Source: Amoeboradix gromovi
Lineage: Eukaryota; Sanchytriomycota; Sanchytriomycetes; Sanchytriales; Sanchytriaceae
Direction: 5' to 3'
DNA: 13,323 nucleotides
NCBI GenBank assembly: GCA_018985225.1
Contig: JADGIF010000236.1
Span: forward strand, 1-13,323
Positions 1 through 7,020 of this stretch are shown here, piece by piece. A program made the translations under genes and the position numbers. Under the pieces are notes generated by a model. That model was not told the DNA's origin. It worked only from the letters and a program-made list of their open reading frames with translations, and ran no database searches. Positions within the stretch are counted from its first letter, which is position 1. Each line of letters begins with the position of its first letter.

Positions 1-444
1 ATCAACAAGAAAAAACAAAAAGAATCTGGAAAAGCGTTTAAAATGTCGTTCAAGAGCAAGAAAGATGGTGATTGTATTGAAATTAACAAAAGAGATTTTA
101 TAAAAACCTCTTTATTTCCAAGAACTCCATTTGGACAAGTGAAGGGTGTAGAGAAATGGTTTAATGACGATGTCAATGGTGCTGTTAAGATAACTCGAAA
201 TAGACTCAATCATTTCTTTGTCCATATTCCATCTGAATACATCCCAGAGGATCGAAAGATTATCGAAAAGGTTATTGCATTGGATCCAGGTGTGAGAAAG
301 TTTTTGACGGGATATGATAATAAGAATATTATAGAGTTTTGCTCGCACGAATTTGGGTATATCAAAAAGTATCTTTACGCGATAGACAAACTTCAATCAA
401 AGATGACCAAATGCCGCAAAAAGAAACGTCGACTGGATGTTTAA
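1..444 (+). pseudogene. Fanzor (eukaryotic TnpB-like) nuclease, middle fragment, truncated
   Basis: The reading frame is open from the first base of the window, so the start lies outside; the first ATG inside is at 43. Numbering from that ATG, the pattern FKMSFKSKKD followed by a beta-rich stretch is typical of the region before RuvC-I in Fanzor/TnpB (OrfB_IS605) proteins. VIALDPGVRKFLTGYD (78-92) is the RuvC-I motif, with Asp81 as the expected catalytic residue. A basic helical stretch (KKYLYAIDKLQSKM, then RKKKRR) follows, as in the family. The frame stops at 442-444, and no RuvC-II, zinc ribbon or RuvC-III is found in any frame downstream, so roughly 200 residues are missing. The break near 440 coincides with the start of a different eroded frame. 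Fanzors are RNA-guided DNA endonucleases carried by eukaryotic transposons. This copy should be inactive. Fanzor1 or Fanzor2 cannot be assigned from this piece. Confidence 0.8.
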
Positions 445-1403
445 AATCGACATTTTGGGTTCCGGCGATGACAAAATGATGGATTTATTATTTGCGGGAG
501 GCATTAAGGGTTTTCAAGATTCTTTTGGAAGCAGACTTGTTAACGTACCTCTTCAGCAATGGTATGCTCGAGATCTATCGAAACTTTGTGAAAATGAGTG
601 CCTTTATCAATTGATTTTTAAGTTTTACTGGCAAAAGCACAAACTATTGTCGTTCCTCGGAGCTCTGCGACTTCTTTGGAAGAAGTGATTTTATATCCGA
701 GGAAGATGATCAGATATTGATTAATGAGTTCAAAGTAAATGGAAGCACAGTTGCTTTTTAACAAGCGGAACAAAGAGATTACGCAAGTCATTTACCCATC
801 TTAGGAAGTCTCCTTTTCTTGCGGGAATTAATATATAGATGTGATCAAATCTAAAAATAAAATTGAGCTGCAAGTACAAGTTGAAAAGGAAATTACAAAG
901 ATCAATCAACAAGAGAACCAAAAAATGAGTCGTAAATGGTGCAGAGAGCGTCGCAATGAATTTCTGATTTTATTAAAGTCAAACTTCAACTCGACTAGAA
1001 TTTGAATCTGTTGCTGGTACTTCGAGGAAGTTTGATGGGCCTGAGCTCCTTAAAAACCTGATATTTTTAAGTTCACGTTCGAACGCTAACATTAAATACT
1101 CGTATTATGACAATTTACACAAATTATCGTGCTACGGAGATACAATTGCTGGCCAATAGCGCTCTTCTTGTCTTATCTGTATACTGCAATAATGGAGGCG
1201 GTGCCTCAGTTACGCTGGAAATGAATGTTCAGTAAGCATAAAGTTAAAACTTATATTGTGCTGTAAAACTTGTGGATGCGCAGGATTCTATTACATTAAG
1301 TGCATCATCAAAGGTAGTCACCTTCGTATTACTTGATATGCCGAAGAAACATCTCGTATTTGAAGCACGCTGCTGTTTTATTTATTGCGCTGCATACAAT
1401 TAG
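437..1403 (+). pseudogene. Eroded coding relic, unrecognised protein
   Basis: No intact gene is present, but protein-like sequence runs through the stretch on the + strand if the frame changes are followed. It is open in one frame at 437-688 (including QQWYARDLSKLCENECLY). It continues in the next frame from about 615 to 851 with an in-frame TAA at 759-761. It then shifts near 850 (KNKIELQVQVEKEITKINQQ, KWCRERRNEF) and again near 992 (LEFESVAGTSRKFDGPELL). A last shift near 1155 gives ALLVLSVYCNNGGGASVTLE, then three stops within 1233-1247 and an open tail ending at the TAG at 1401-1403. The breaks are small indels and point stops; no GT-AG segment of the size seen in the neighbouring genes explains them. 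I do not recognise the family. A helical, charged middle and a beta-like glycine-rich end are visible. It could be a degraded host gene-family member or cargo of the element that truncated the Fanzor. Confidence 0.5.
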
Positions 1404-1419
1404 TATCAAATAAATCGTC

Positions 1420-1425
1420 TTTATT
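1420..1425 (-). terminator. Poly(A) signal AATAAA of the PABS-domain gene
   Basis: AATAAA on the minus strand begins three bases after the TAA stop at 1430-1428. Its position directly behind the stop fits the very short 3' regions of this window. The hexamer is common in AT-rich DNA, so the call rests on position. Confidence 0.4.
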
Positions 1426-1427
1426 TC

Positions 1428-2923
1428 TTAATATAAAATCCACAATTCCGGGGGTAATAAGTCTTGCATAGCTGTCCAGGTGTATAAATACTTTGACTTG
1501 TTTAAATACTCAAAATATTCAACATTTTTCATGGATATTATTGTATCCATAAAATTTAACTCCAGTTCTTTGGATAATAAACCTTGAAATACCCGCATTC
1601 TAATTGGATTTTCTAATGCATCTTTTTCAGACGCTTTCCTAAAGACAATTTTGTCTTGGCTAGCAAAGCAAAAGATGTTTTGACTATTTCTATGATTTTT
1701 ATCACCATAACATTTTACATAGACAAATATATGCTTTAATGTAGATGCAAACATTGTCAATGCCTGGTCGTTTTCTGCTTCTCCTACAAAGTTCTTTATT
1801 AATAATAATTTACTATTGCTAGAATTCCATCTGAGCTCAAATGTTCCTTCACTTGCCTTAAGCATTCGACCGTAAATAACTTTCCAGGTATGTTTCCATC
1901 TGAAAACACATCATGTATTATAAAATCATACGTTTTTGCATTTCTTAAATAATCCAAACCATCCTCAATAGTTAGATTGACTGAGCTAGGTAAATCAAAC
2001 CATTTCTTTGCGGTGTATCCAACTAACGGATCCAACTCAGCAACTTCAACATTTAACCCATACTCAGTCATTGATCCTGCACTTATTCCCACACCTAGAC
2101 CAATAATAAGCGCTTGGCATCCCGTAACATCTCTCCTTGATAAAATTACGGCATCCGGTATGTAAAACTCCTCAAATGCTGAGTCATGAAAGCTCATGTA
2201 CATGGCACCAATAACTGAATGATGATGACGCTGGAATCTTAGGTTATTTTTGTTGTTGTGAATAACCTGAATAAACTCATTTTTATTCCAACTGCTAAAT
2301 AAAATATTGTAGTTCTGGGAAATTAGCTCGTTTTTGCAAAGCTTTTCTAAATTGTGCACAAGAGATATATCTAATACCAAAACTGATAGCAAAAAAAATC
2401 TTTTGTATTTCACAATTAGAACAATGGCAAGAAAGTAAAATATATATTGCGGATTAACATAAATCGGTAAATTTGGAAATAGTAATAAAAATAATGCAGT
2501 GATAGCGTATGTAAGTCTGCTCTGCTGGTTTGCTATTCTAAAATTAAGCGCGCAATACATTAATGCTAACTGCAAACCTGCCAGGAACAGCGGATGACTA
2601 TATTTCAAGGAATAAAAGGAAGCGTAACGGACAGCAGATGTAGTCATGGCATACAAAACAATGTGGAAACCAGGATTAGCTTGCTTAACCATGGTGTTGT
2701 AACCAATTAAAGTCATAGATATCCAAAATACCCACGGTTGAAAGAACTGATATAATGGATAAAGGTTGAGGTATTGAGCAAGAAAAAACGTAGGGCTAGA
2801 AATTACAGATCCCAGAACTGGTTTAAACAGCGTTTGCAGAGCTACGCAGTACATGTAATTTAATTTAATTGCTAAAACATCTTGAAGCATCTCCAGGAAT
2901 TTAAAAAATGATTTACAGTTCAT
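1428..2923 (-). CDS. Membrane protein with spermidine-synthase-like (PABS) domain
   Basis: Two exons, 2923-1814 and 1793-1428, joined by a 20-nt intron, give 491 residues. The N-terminal part (about 20-195) is hydrophobic, with several likely membrane segments (about 63-78, 112-130, 138-156, 158-172, 176-190). The C-terminal half is a Rossmann-type, SAM-binding fold of the polyamine-synthase family. FQRHHHSVIGAMY (230-242) resembles the substrate-binding entry motif, GLGVG (275-279) is the nucleotide loop, and ELDP (296-299) is the acidic end of strand 2. DVFSDGNIPGKLFT (338-351) and DGILAI joined to NFVGEAE complete the domain. Such membrane-anchored spermidine-synthase homologues are known in fungi and bacteria; few have a proven reaction, and true aminopropyltransferase activity is not implied. 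The first ATG overlaps the end of ERO1 by 11 nt. A second ATG at 2890 (residue 12) would avoid the overlap and cannot be excluded. Confidence 0.8.
1794..1813 (-). other. 20-nt spliceosomal intron in the PABS gene
   Basis: Minus-strand sequence GTAAATTATTATTAATAAAG. It sits in phase 0 between the codons for ...DGILAI and NFVGEAE. Removing exactly 20 nt joins the two frames and restores the conserved hydrophobic strand and Asn seen in spermidine-synthase-like proteins. TTAAT before AAAG is in the same place as the branch sites of the other introns. Without splicing, an in-frame TAA occurs inside it. Confidence 0.8.
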
Positions 2924-4035
2924 CCTTTTTATTATGTTTTAGCGGATCATTCAGTAACGGAATTTTATGAAAGTTACCGCCTTTATAAGTGTATTTTGAG
3001 TTATCTTTAGTCTTTTGTTCAAAAAAATCTAACATTTTTATGCTTTCACTAAGTCTATTTAATGCATTTACAAAGAAGACGAGCTCCTGTCTTTGAAGTG
3101 GCTGATTGCTAGTTAATATTTTCAGTGCTGTTCCAATTCCTCCTACTTGTACTTTCCCCCTAGGTGAATATAAAATACCAAAGTCTGCACTTTTCACAGC
3201 CAACGCAGTCCATTATAGTGGAGATGTTGCTAAATTTCTGTTGCATATTAGTCAAAAAATTACCTCTTAATATCTCTTCACGGAATATGTTTTCATTCAT
3301 TGCAGGGCATTCCTTAATTGATAACAGCAGTTGGTCCATGAGTGACTTTATATGAAAATCCTCCCAGTCATTTCCCGTAATAATATTGATCATGTCATCC
3401 TGTATTTTGAACAAAGATTTAGTCATCATTGCAAACAAGGTCAACATATTCTTAATTCTTTCTGGAAATCTCCCAATTCTTTGCTCATAGCAGGTTGCAT
3501 TAGCTTTAAATGTTTCCGACTTTTCATCAAAGTATTCTCCACATATATGCATGCTTATAGATGTATGCAAGCCACTAACAATTTCATAAAACAAAACAGT
3601 TTCTTTGCAGTAATAAGGCGATTTGGTAAACTTTGATGGGATCTCAAAACAGTTTTCTTTGTATATAGCACTCCAAACCTGCCTAGCAGATTCGCCAGCG
3701 TATCCGGTATATCTCTCTGGGGATTCAATCAAATCAATCATATAGTCTGGATCTTCTTCAATTGAACAAAACGGATTATTTATTTTAATATTTTCTAATT
3801 TTACAGTATCCAAATCTATTTTGGTCTGATTGACAGAACAGTCTCTGCGCATACATAGCCCGTTTTCACTCCAAAAAGGACAATCTTTAAATAAGTTAAT
3901 ACTAACGAATCTGAAGTAATCCGTGGATATCAGAGACTGAAGTGTGGGATATATGTGCGTGTTTATATGGAGAACATCCTGAATTTTATTGTTAGATTTT
4001 GTCGCTGCGTAAAGAAAGAAGCCTGAAAAAATCAT
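2913..4035 (-). CDS. ERO1: ER oxidoreductin 1 (thiol oxidase), with C-terminal KDEL
   Basis: Two exons, 4035-3179 and 3159-2913, joined by a 19-nt intron, give 367 residues. ERO1 is the FAD-dependent oxidase of the ER lumen that re-oxidises protein disulfide isomerase. The shuttle cysteine pair is C61-x4-C66 (LCMRRDCSV), after the family motif DCPFW (51-55). YTGYAGESARQVWSAIY is the conserved central motif. The active site CVGCEKCRLWGKVQ carries C277, C280 and C283 (CxxCxxC), with the intron cutting through the codon of the Trp. The protein ends in KKDEL, a canonical ER retrieval signal. The start is uncertain: the ATG at 4035 gives only a short hydrophobic leader (IFSGFFLYAA), and the cysteine-containing N-terminal segment of yeast Ero1 is not seen. 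An upstream ATG at 4063 with a possible second tiny intron is the alternative. Confidence 0.92.
3160..3178 (-). other. 19-nt spliceosomal intron in ERO1
   Basis: Minus-strand sequence GTATTTTATATTCACCTAG, phase 2. Exact removal joins EKCRL-W to GKVQVGGIGTALKIL, the continuous motif found around the ERO1 active site. The intron's own terminal TAG is in frame and would stop translation if it were retained. The branch-like TTCAC before CTAG is the weakest of the four. Confidence 0.9.
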
Positions 4036-4184
4036 TGACACAGTGTTTTAAGCTGTAAAGCATTCCTAAAATATATAGCCCTAGTTTAGTCAAAGCAATG
4101 AGTTGCCTCACTTTCAAACAAACAGTAAGTCCTGATTAAGACAGGAAGCGTATGCGTTTTTTACAGTAAATAAGACTTATAATT

Positions 4185-4190
4185 TTTATT
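4185..4190 (-). terminator. Poly(A) signal containing the PFD6 stop codon
   Basis: The minus-strand hexamer AATAAA includes the TAA stop of PFD6 (4188-4186). ERO1 begins only about 150 bp further on, so the PFD6 3' region must be short. Confidence 0.4.
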
Positions 4191-4449
4191 TCTTTTGACC
4201 TTGCTGAGCTTTCTTGTAATCTTCGATTGTCTGCTCAACACGGTCCTTTTCCTTTTTAATAAAGTCTAGCCTTTTTTGAACGTTTGTAACGGCTTCTGTA
4301 TTATCTACAAGGGTTAAACCAACACCTCGGACTTTAAATACTTGGCATTCCTCTGTAAGTACTTCCAACTCTTTCAAAACTAGCTCGTTTTCATTAACTT
4401 GCGTCTGCAAGGTATGTAAGGATTGTATTTGCTGTTGAATGTCCGCCAT
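4186..4449 (-). CDS. PFD6: Prefoldin subunit 6 (beta-type prefoldin)
   Basis: An 87-residue protein predicted to be two coiled-coil helices around a short beta segment, the beta-prefoldin layout. The N-terminal helix runs about 2-36 (QQIQSLHTLQTQVNENELVL), the hairpin about 38-58 (VFKVRGVGLTLVDNTEA), and the second helix about 59-80, with KRLDFIKKEKDRVEQTIEDY matching the KRLEFI...E family pattern. Prefoldin is a hexameric cytosolic chaperone that delivers unfolded actin and tubulin to the CCT chaperonin. The protein is shorter than the usual 110-125 residues, mainly at the N-terminus. The frame extends upstream to a TTG at 4461, but the first ATG is at 4449. It diverges from PUS7 with 44 bp between the two ATGs, leaving little room for a longer 5' exon. 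Confidence 0.85.
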   Translation of the reverse strand: MADIQQQIQSLHTLQTQVNENELVLKELEVLTEECQVFKVRGVGLTLVDNTEAVTNVQKRLDFIKKEKDRVEQTIEDYKKAQQGQKK

Positions 4450-4493
4450 TGCAATCTCCAATGTTTCTAAATATCTGTATAGGATAAAACAAG
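4450..4493. promoter_or_regulatory. 44-bp divergent intergenic region, PFD6 / PUS7
   Basis: The two start codons face away from each other across 44 bp that must hold both 5' untranslated ends and any shared core promoter, unless transcription starts inside the opposite gene. It contains AT-rich stretches (TAAATATCT, TATAGGATAAAA), but no motif can be assigned with confidence. Confidence 0.35.
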
Positions 4494-6278
4494 ATGCAAA
4501 GAAAAAGGGTAAAAACCAATGCTATTGCAGAGTGCAATGTAGCAATAGTGAAATTCCGGAACCCTGATAGTGTTAAAGTTGAAGGAGTATTAAAGCAAAA
4601 CACATTCGACTTCATAGTCCAAGAGATTGACTTAAACCAACAAGTTGTTGAGTATAAAGGTGTAGATTTGCCTCTCACAGAGACCGAAAGCATACTACAT
4701 GAAGAAGAATGGTTCAATTCGATTTCTGACAATGAATCGATTCAGAAATACTATACTTTGGACGAAATAAAAATATTAAAAGATGATTTGCTATCTATTA
4801 TAAATAAAAAACAAGGCAACTTGTTTTTTAAAATGATAGCAGACAAGCAAGATCGCAAGTCTATACACTTTTTGTTCAAGTCGGTGGGTAACTTGTACAC
4901 ACAATCAAAAGATAACTTAATTCAAGTCTGTTACGGAACTGAAAGAAAGAACAATAAACCTTTTATCAACTGGAAGGAGCGAGGTGGTTCTTATTTGGAA
5001 TTCTGTCTCATTAAATCAAACATTGATACAATGCAAGCAGTGTTTGAAATCGCTAAAAGGTCCAAATTACAATCAAAATCTTTCTCATACGCGGGAACAA
5101 AAGATAAAAGAGCATTCACCAGCCAGCTAGTTAGATGCTATAGAGTGGAGTCTAAGAGAATAGCTAATATTCCTTTTAACTTCTCCAAAGACAGCATCAA
5201 GAAAATCAAGCTTTGCAATTTTAAATACGTCGAGGATCCATTGCGCTTAGGGGACTGCTATGGAAACAGGTTTGTTGTTGTATTAAGAGACGTATGCATT
5301 AGAGATTCCGAGTTTACATTTGAAGAGCTAACAAAAACTGTTAACAACTCTTTTACAGCGCTTCGTGACAACGGGTTTATTAATTACTTTGGGATGCAAA
5401 GATTCGGTAACTCTTCAGTTGGTACTCATGATCTAGGGAAGCTGGTTATTCTCAAAGGCTGGCGTAACCTGATTCAAGCTATTCTCGATCCTAGGATTGG
5501 AGAGTCACCATGTATATCAGAGGCAAGGCAGATATTTAAAGACACCAATGATGCAAAATTAGCTTATGATGCATTCCCGAACTCGTGTATTGCAGAAAGG
5601 AGTGTTTTGAGCCATTTAAAAGAGTCTAAGAACGACTTCCATGGCGCGTTTATGAAAATTCCTAGGAACTTAAGAACAATGTACGCTCATGCTTATCAGT
5701 CCTATATTTGGAATACAATGGTTAACAAAAGAATAGATCTGTTTGGTTTTAATGTTGCAATCGGTGATTTGGTACTGGATCATGCAATCGATTTGGAGAG
5801 AAATACAAGAGGTGTCAAAGTGCTTAACCCGATAAAAGTGACTGAATCTAACATCGAGCGTTATTCTATATACGATGTAGTCTTAACACTACCCGGTTCA
5901 TGCGTTGAGTTTCCATGTAATTTAGAAGCTGAATACTCGGAACTACTCGAGAAGGAGGGAATAGACATGGATGCCTGGAGTGATGATCCTCAATTGAACC
6001 TTTCGGGTACATACAGGCATATGGTGTCAAGAGCCGTTGATTTGGTTTGGGACATTTATAAATACGATAAAATGGAACCTATGCATACTCTATTTGGCGA
6101 AGAACCTATCTCAGGTAACAATACAGAAGGGGCTAACTATGCATTGAAGGTTCAGGTATCTTTAAAATCCTCTAGTTATGTGACTATGATGTTGCGCGAA
6201 GTAGCTTCAACTGTTGACCGCCTCCTCGTTAAAAGTCCTGATTTCCGAGAAAATGGAGAATTTCCACAGAGAAACTAG
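4494..6278 (+). CDS. PUS7: tRNA/mRNA pseudouridine synthase, TruD family
   Basis: A 594-residue intronless protein. PUS7 isomerises uridine to pseudouridine in tRNAs, U2 snRNA and mRNA. Residues 26-43 form the N-terminal strand ending in FDFIVQEID. YAGTKDKRAFTSQ (199-211) is the TruD catalytic motif, with Asp204 as the expected nucleophile. GDCYGNRFVVVLRD (253-266) and NYFGMQRFG (297-305) are further family signatures. SGTYRH (504-509) and ALKVQVSLKSSSYVTMMLREV near the C-terminus match the last conserved blocks. The insert between the catalytic half and the C-terminal block is the TRUD domain of eukaryotic members. The low-complexity N-terminus of yeast Pus7 is absent. The last 20 or so residues after MLREV overlap an antisense frame that continues from the adjacent Fanzor relic, so the C-terminal tail may be altered by that insertion. 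Confidence 0.93.
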   Translation: MQRKRVKTNAIAECNVAIVKFRNPDSVKVEGVLKQNTFDFIVQEIDLNQQVVEYKGVDLPLTETESILHEEEWFNSISDNESIQKYYTLDEIKILKDDLLSIINKKQGNLFFKMIADKQDRKSIHFLFKSVGNLYTQSKDNLIQVCYGTERKNNKPFINWKERGGSYLEFCLIKSNIDTMQAVFEIAKRSKLQSKSFSYAGTKDKRAFTSQLVRCYRVESKRIANIPFNFSKDSIKKIKLCNFKYVEDPLRLGDCYGNRFVVVLRDVCIRDSEFTFEELTKTVNNSFTALRDNGFINYFGMQRFGNSSVGTHDLGKLVILKGWRNLIQAILDPRIGESPCISEARQIFKDTNDAKLAYDAFPNSCIAERSVLSHLKESKNDFHGAFMKIPRNLRTMYAHAYQSYIWNTMVNKRIDLFGFNVAIGDLVLDHAIDLERNTRGVKVLNPIKVTESNIERYSIYDVVLTLPGSCVEFPCNLEAEYSELLEKEGIDMDAWSDDPQLNLSGTYRHMVSRAVDLVWDIYKYDKMEPMHTLFGEEPISGNNTEGANYALKVQVSLKSSSYVTMMLREVASTVDRLLVKSPDFRENGEFPQRN

Positions 6279-6720
6279 TATTCTGGTAAACCCGCTAAAG
6301 TGATCGGTCACGCTTTCACTACCCTGAGGCGGGATTGAATAAGGATGCAGATACTTGATGTATATGCTCCTTGCTGCCATATGGTCTCTATCTATCTCCA
6401 AATGACACTTTGTACAGCTGTAGCTTTGTAAGTTGGTTTTCTTTAGAGTACCACAGCTTGTACATGTCTGACTAGTAAATGATTCATTGCATTCGATTAT
6501 CGTCTTTCCTCTTTGCTTACACCTGAACTTCAAGCGTTCCTTGAATGCGTAATGGGACATTGTAGCCATGTTTCTTGCGACCTTGCTCTACAAGCTACTT
6601 AGCATCTGGATCGTATTGAACGATGGCAAGTATATAAGATCATGTCTTTGTATGCTGTAGCAATTAATTCTTCTTTAGATCTGACATGTTCAGAATGACA
6701 TCCATTGATTCTTTTTACCA
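6207..6720 (-). pseudogene. Fanzor (eukaryotic TnpB-like) nuclease, C-terminal fragment
   Basis: Read on the minus strand, one frame from 6659 to 6207 carries the C-terminal half of a Fanzor/TnpB protein. DLIYLPSFNT (from 6641) is the strand before the helical bundle. ARNMATMSHYAFKERL is the conserved helix, followed by ECNESFTSQTCTSCG with the RuvC-II Glu. CxxC...CxxC forms a zinc ribbon, and DRDHMAARS holds the RuvC-III Asp. An in-frame TAG at 6590-6588 and a frameshift near 6640 (AYKD one frame away upstream) break it. Upstream of about 6720 the similarity fades. The last about 45 codons, past KYLHPYS, are not family-like and run antisense into the 3' end of PUS7. Active-site residues in this half remain, but the N-terminal half with RuvC-I is gone. 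It is the mirror complement of the fragment at 1-444, in opposite orientation, so a separate copy. Confidence 0.85.
6291..6333. repeat. Nested inverted repeat next to the Fanzor C-terminal end
   Basis: CCCGC (6291-6295) can pair with GCGGG (6329-6333). Inside, GTGA (6300-6303) can pair with TCAC (6308-6311) across a TCGG loop, or AGTGA (6299-6303) with TCACT (6316-6320). The region lies just past the RuvC-III motif, where TnpB and Fanzor loci encode their guide RNA scaffold. The stems are short, so this is only suggestive. Confidence 0.3.
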
Positions 6721-6807
6721 TTTGCGAGATGAAGAATATCGAGTACTTAAGGTATTTGAAGAGTCATGCAGTTGTATAAAAATACATACAGATTATTGAT
6801 AAATGAT

Positions 6808-7020
6808 TTATTTTACAAAATTCAACGGCTTTCCAATGGTCTGATGGCTTCTTTTTTCCATAAAACTCTCGATTTCAGCTTAAAAGAGTTCGATCGGATT
6901 ACAAGAGCTATATCGCCTCAATATACTCTGTTTCTAATTTAAACTGCAAAGAAACTCCAAATTATTTCTTTTCATCAATTGCAAAAGGCTCCAAATCATA
7001 TTGTCCCGAATATGTCAATC
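6808..7020 (-). mobile_element. Relic of a Tc1/IS630-type DDE transposase (C-terminal part)
   Basis: One minus-strand frame from 7020 to 6808 contains RYSSCNPIELF, a stop, then AEIESFMEKR. This matches the family signature around the catalytic Glu (PPYSPxLNPIExFWaxiK), with a stop where Trp is expected. About 37 codons before that Glu the same frame has RDN, matching the Asp-Asn pair of the second catalytic position. In-frame stops are at 7017-7015, 6936-6934 and 6882-6880, so it is dead. No N-terminal domain or first Asp could be recognised upstream. It lies on the same strand as, and directly before, the Fanzor relic. Confidence comes from the single NPIE block and its spacing. Confidence 0.55.

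Noticed and set aside
730-921. 63-residue minus-strand open frame, hydrophobic
   Set aside because: Antisense to the better-supported eroded + strand coding relic; composition reflects AT-rich sequence.
1232-1285. GTAAGC...GCGCAG as an intron of about 50 nt in the eroded relic
   Set aside because: It does not fit the 19-20 nt class, the flanking frames have further unexplained breaks, and no protein family is available to test the junction.
4509-4530. GT-AG segment of 22 nt near the start of PUS7
   Set aside because: Removing it would break the frame that runs from the ATG at 4494 into conserved PUS7 sequence; it reads well as coding and lacks a CTAAY motif.
4394-4732. 112-residue minus-strand frame covering the PFD6/PUS7 gap
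   Set aside because: It overlaps the 5' ends of two recognised genes and has no family features.
6615-6690. AYKDMI on the minus strand as part of an IS607-type serine recombinase (YKDRL motif)
   Set aside because: Only a few residues match, and the same bases read better as a frame-shifted Fanzor strand (DLIYLPSF); no other recombinase motif is visible.
1-6720. The two Fanzor pieces as exons or halves of one gene
   Set aside because: They lie on opposite strands about 6 kb apart with intact host genes between them, and each carries its own breaks.
6700-6830. VEFC and KYLKYSIFFISQMVKR (minus) as matches to IIEFC and KKYLYAIDKLQSKMTK in the first Fanzor fragment
   Set aside because: The spacing between the two matches differs strongly and the frame has a stop; too weak to claim that the second relic extends this far.
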